This document shows, piece after piece, positions 6,186 through 6,940 of a DNA stretch of 6,940 bases. The stretch is from NCBI GenBank assembly GCA_964628935.1, contig CAZVOE010000162.1:1-6940 (forward strand), given 5' to 3'. Each line of letters opens with the position of its first letter. Positions within the stretch are counted from its first letter, which is position 1. The notes under the pieces were generated by a model. The model did not search any database. It saw only the letters and a program-made list of their open reading frames with translations, and was not told the DNA's origin. Position numbers and translations under genes: made by a program. Source of the stretch: CAYLHQ01 sp964628935 (lineage in GTDB: Bacteria; Acidobacteriota; Polarisedimenticolia; Polarisedimenticolales; DASRJG01).

Positions 6186-6940
6186 ATGACGCTCAGGACC
6201 CTGCTGACCGCGGGAACGGCCGCGCTCCTGCTCTGCGCGCCCGTTCGGGGCCAGGGCGGCGCCCCCCCCCGGAGCCTTCAGGTTCCCGGCGGGGCGCTCG
6301 TCGCGGCGGGCAAGACCCCGTCCGCGATCCTGCTCTTCAGCGGGGACGTCATCGGCTACCTCGAGGATTGCGGCTGCAAGCAGAATCCGGCCGGAGGACT
6401 CGCACGCCGCCAGTGGCTCAAGGGGCAGATCGAGTCGACCTTCCCCGGGACGCCGGTCGTGTTTCTCGACAGCGGCAATTTCTCCGACAACCCGAACGAG
6501 GCGGGCGAACTCCGGACGAAGGGCCTCCTCGAGGGGATGAACCGCCTGGGGTACCGGGTGGTGAACGCCGCCGAGCGCGATCTCTCGCTCGGGTTCGACG
6601 TCTTCCGGGAGAGGACCCGGGAAAGCAAGGCCCGCTTCGTCTCGTCGAACATCGTCCGATTCGGCACGAAGGACCCTGTCCTCGACCCGTACGCGATCGT
6701 CGAGATCTCCGTCCCCGGTCGGGCGACGCCGCTGCGGATCGGGGTGCTGGGCGCGGTCCGGTTCAATCCGGTCTGGAAGAAGCCGGGACCCGACGGGACG
6801 AGCCTCGGCATCGCGATGCCGAAAGAGATGATCGCCCGCGTTCTCCCGGAGGTTCGCGCGAAGGCGGCCGTCGTCGTGCTCCTAGCGGCGATGAGCCGCG
6901 ACGCCGCGGGCGCGATCGCGCGGGAGGTGCCGGGGCTCGA
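6186..6940 (+). CDS. Secreted UshA/calcineurin-like phosphoesterase-family protein with a CGC motif, 3' part cut off
   Basis: The first 251 codons of a gene running off the right edge. ATG at 6186 follows a near-ideal AAGGAGGT (6173-6180) at 5 bases. Residues 1-22 form a Sec signal peptide (one basic residue, then a Leu/Ala core). The Cys at 17 is preceded by Leu-Leu-Leu, not a lipobox, so cleavage by signal peptidase I near residue 22 is more likely and the product should be exported. The remainder resembles the N-terminal metallophosphatase domain of UshA/5'-nucleotidases: FSGDVIGYLEDCGC at 51-64, GGLARRQWL at 70-78, VVFLDSGNFSD at 91-101, VVNAAERDLSLGFDVF at 125-140, SSNIV at 153-157, LRIGVLGAV at 183-191 and VVVLLAAMSRDA at 229-240. 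Several canonical metal ligands appear replaced. From memory, relatives with the CGC motif can carry C-terminal multiheme cytochrome domains, which cannot be checked here. The substrate is unknown. Confidence 0.75.
   Translation, partial: MTLRTLLTAGTAALLLCAPVRGQGGAPPRSLQVPGGALVAAGKTPSAILLFSGDVIGYLEDCGCKQNPAGGLARRQWLKGQIESTFPGTPVVFLDSGNFSDNPNEAGELRTKGLLEGMNRLGYRVVNAAERDLSLGFDVFRERTRESKARFVSSNIVRFGTKDPVLDPYAIVEISVPGRATPLRIGVLGAVRFNPVWKKPGPDGTSLGIAMPKEMIARVLPEVRAKAAVVVLLAAMSRDAAGAIAREVPGL
6262..6270 (+). repeat. Nine-base poly-C tract within the coding region
   Basis: Nine consecutive C bases lie just after the signal-peptide region (codons for Ala-Pro-Pro-Arg, residues 26-29). A one-base slip would end or garble the protein. 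Such tracts are typical of contingency loci, but a single tract in a GC-rich genome may be incidental, and it is also a common place for sequencing error. Confidence 0.7.

Noticed and set aside
6092..6187. N-terminal extension of maf from the ATG at 6187
   Set aside because: The 32 extra residues are basic and unconserved, and the ATG overlaps the start codon of the divergent gene and the TATAAT promoter.
6356..6811. A 151-codon - strand frame opposite the phosphoesterase-like gene
   Set aside because: It shows no recognisable motif and is antisense to a gene with a signal peptide, ribosome site and family motifs.

Overview
The window is about 6.9 kb of very GC-rich bacterial chromosome. By eye it is near 70 % GC, and third codon positions are almost always G or C. 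It is gene-dense and carries housekeeping metabolism. I see no insertion sequence, phage gene, tRNA, rRNA or CRISPR array. The high GC, the fused single-chain glycine decarboxylase and a secreted calcineurin-like protein with a CGC motif would fit a soil or sediment lineage such as Acidobacteriota, Gemmatimonadota or a deltaproteobacterial-type group. No marker gene here fixes the phylum.

Layout from left to right. (1) Positions 1-986, + strand: the end of hemC (hydroxymethylbilane synthase) followed by complete hemD (uroporphyrinogen-III synthase), translationally coupled through an overlapping TTG start. (2) Positions 1012-2527, + strand: gcvT and gcvH, the T (aminomethyltransferase) and H (lipoyl carrier) proteins of the glycine cleavage system, starting 25 bases after hemD. 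(3) Positions 2537-5413, - strand: gcvP, the pyridoxal-phosphate P protein, convergent with gcvTH and separated from gcvH by only 9 bases. (4) Positions 5480-6091, - strand: maf, a nucleotide pyrophosphatase of the YhdE type, upstream of and co-directional with gcvP. (5) Positions 6186-6940, + strand: the N-terminal part of a secreted, divergent member of the UshA / calcineurin-like phosphoesterase family, cut by the window edge and diverging from maf behind a good TATAAT promoter.

How the genes work together. HemC and HemD make uroporphyrinogen III, the first macrocycle of the heme, siroheme and corrin pathways. GcvP decarboxylates glycine and loads the aminomethyl group on lipoyl-GcvH. GcvT then transfers the carbon to tetrahydrofolate and releases ammonia. 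The fourth partner, the L protein (dihydrolipoyl dehydrogenase), is not in the window. The gcv genes are split into two convergent units rather than one gcvT-H-P operon, so their stoichiometry must be matched from two transcripts. Upstream of both gcvT and gcvP lies a similar extended -10-like motif (shared GTGCTAG core) associated with an inverted repeat.

I did not find a clearly new multi-gene system. The most unusual points are the head-to-head gcv arrangement with both stop codons inside one small inverted repeat, the repeated promoter/inverted-repeat signature ahead of both gcv units, and the phosphoesterase-like protein, which appears to lack most canonical metal ligands.
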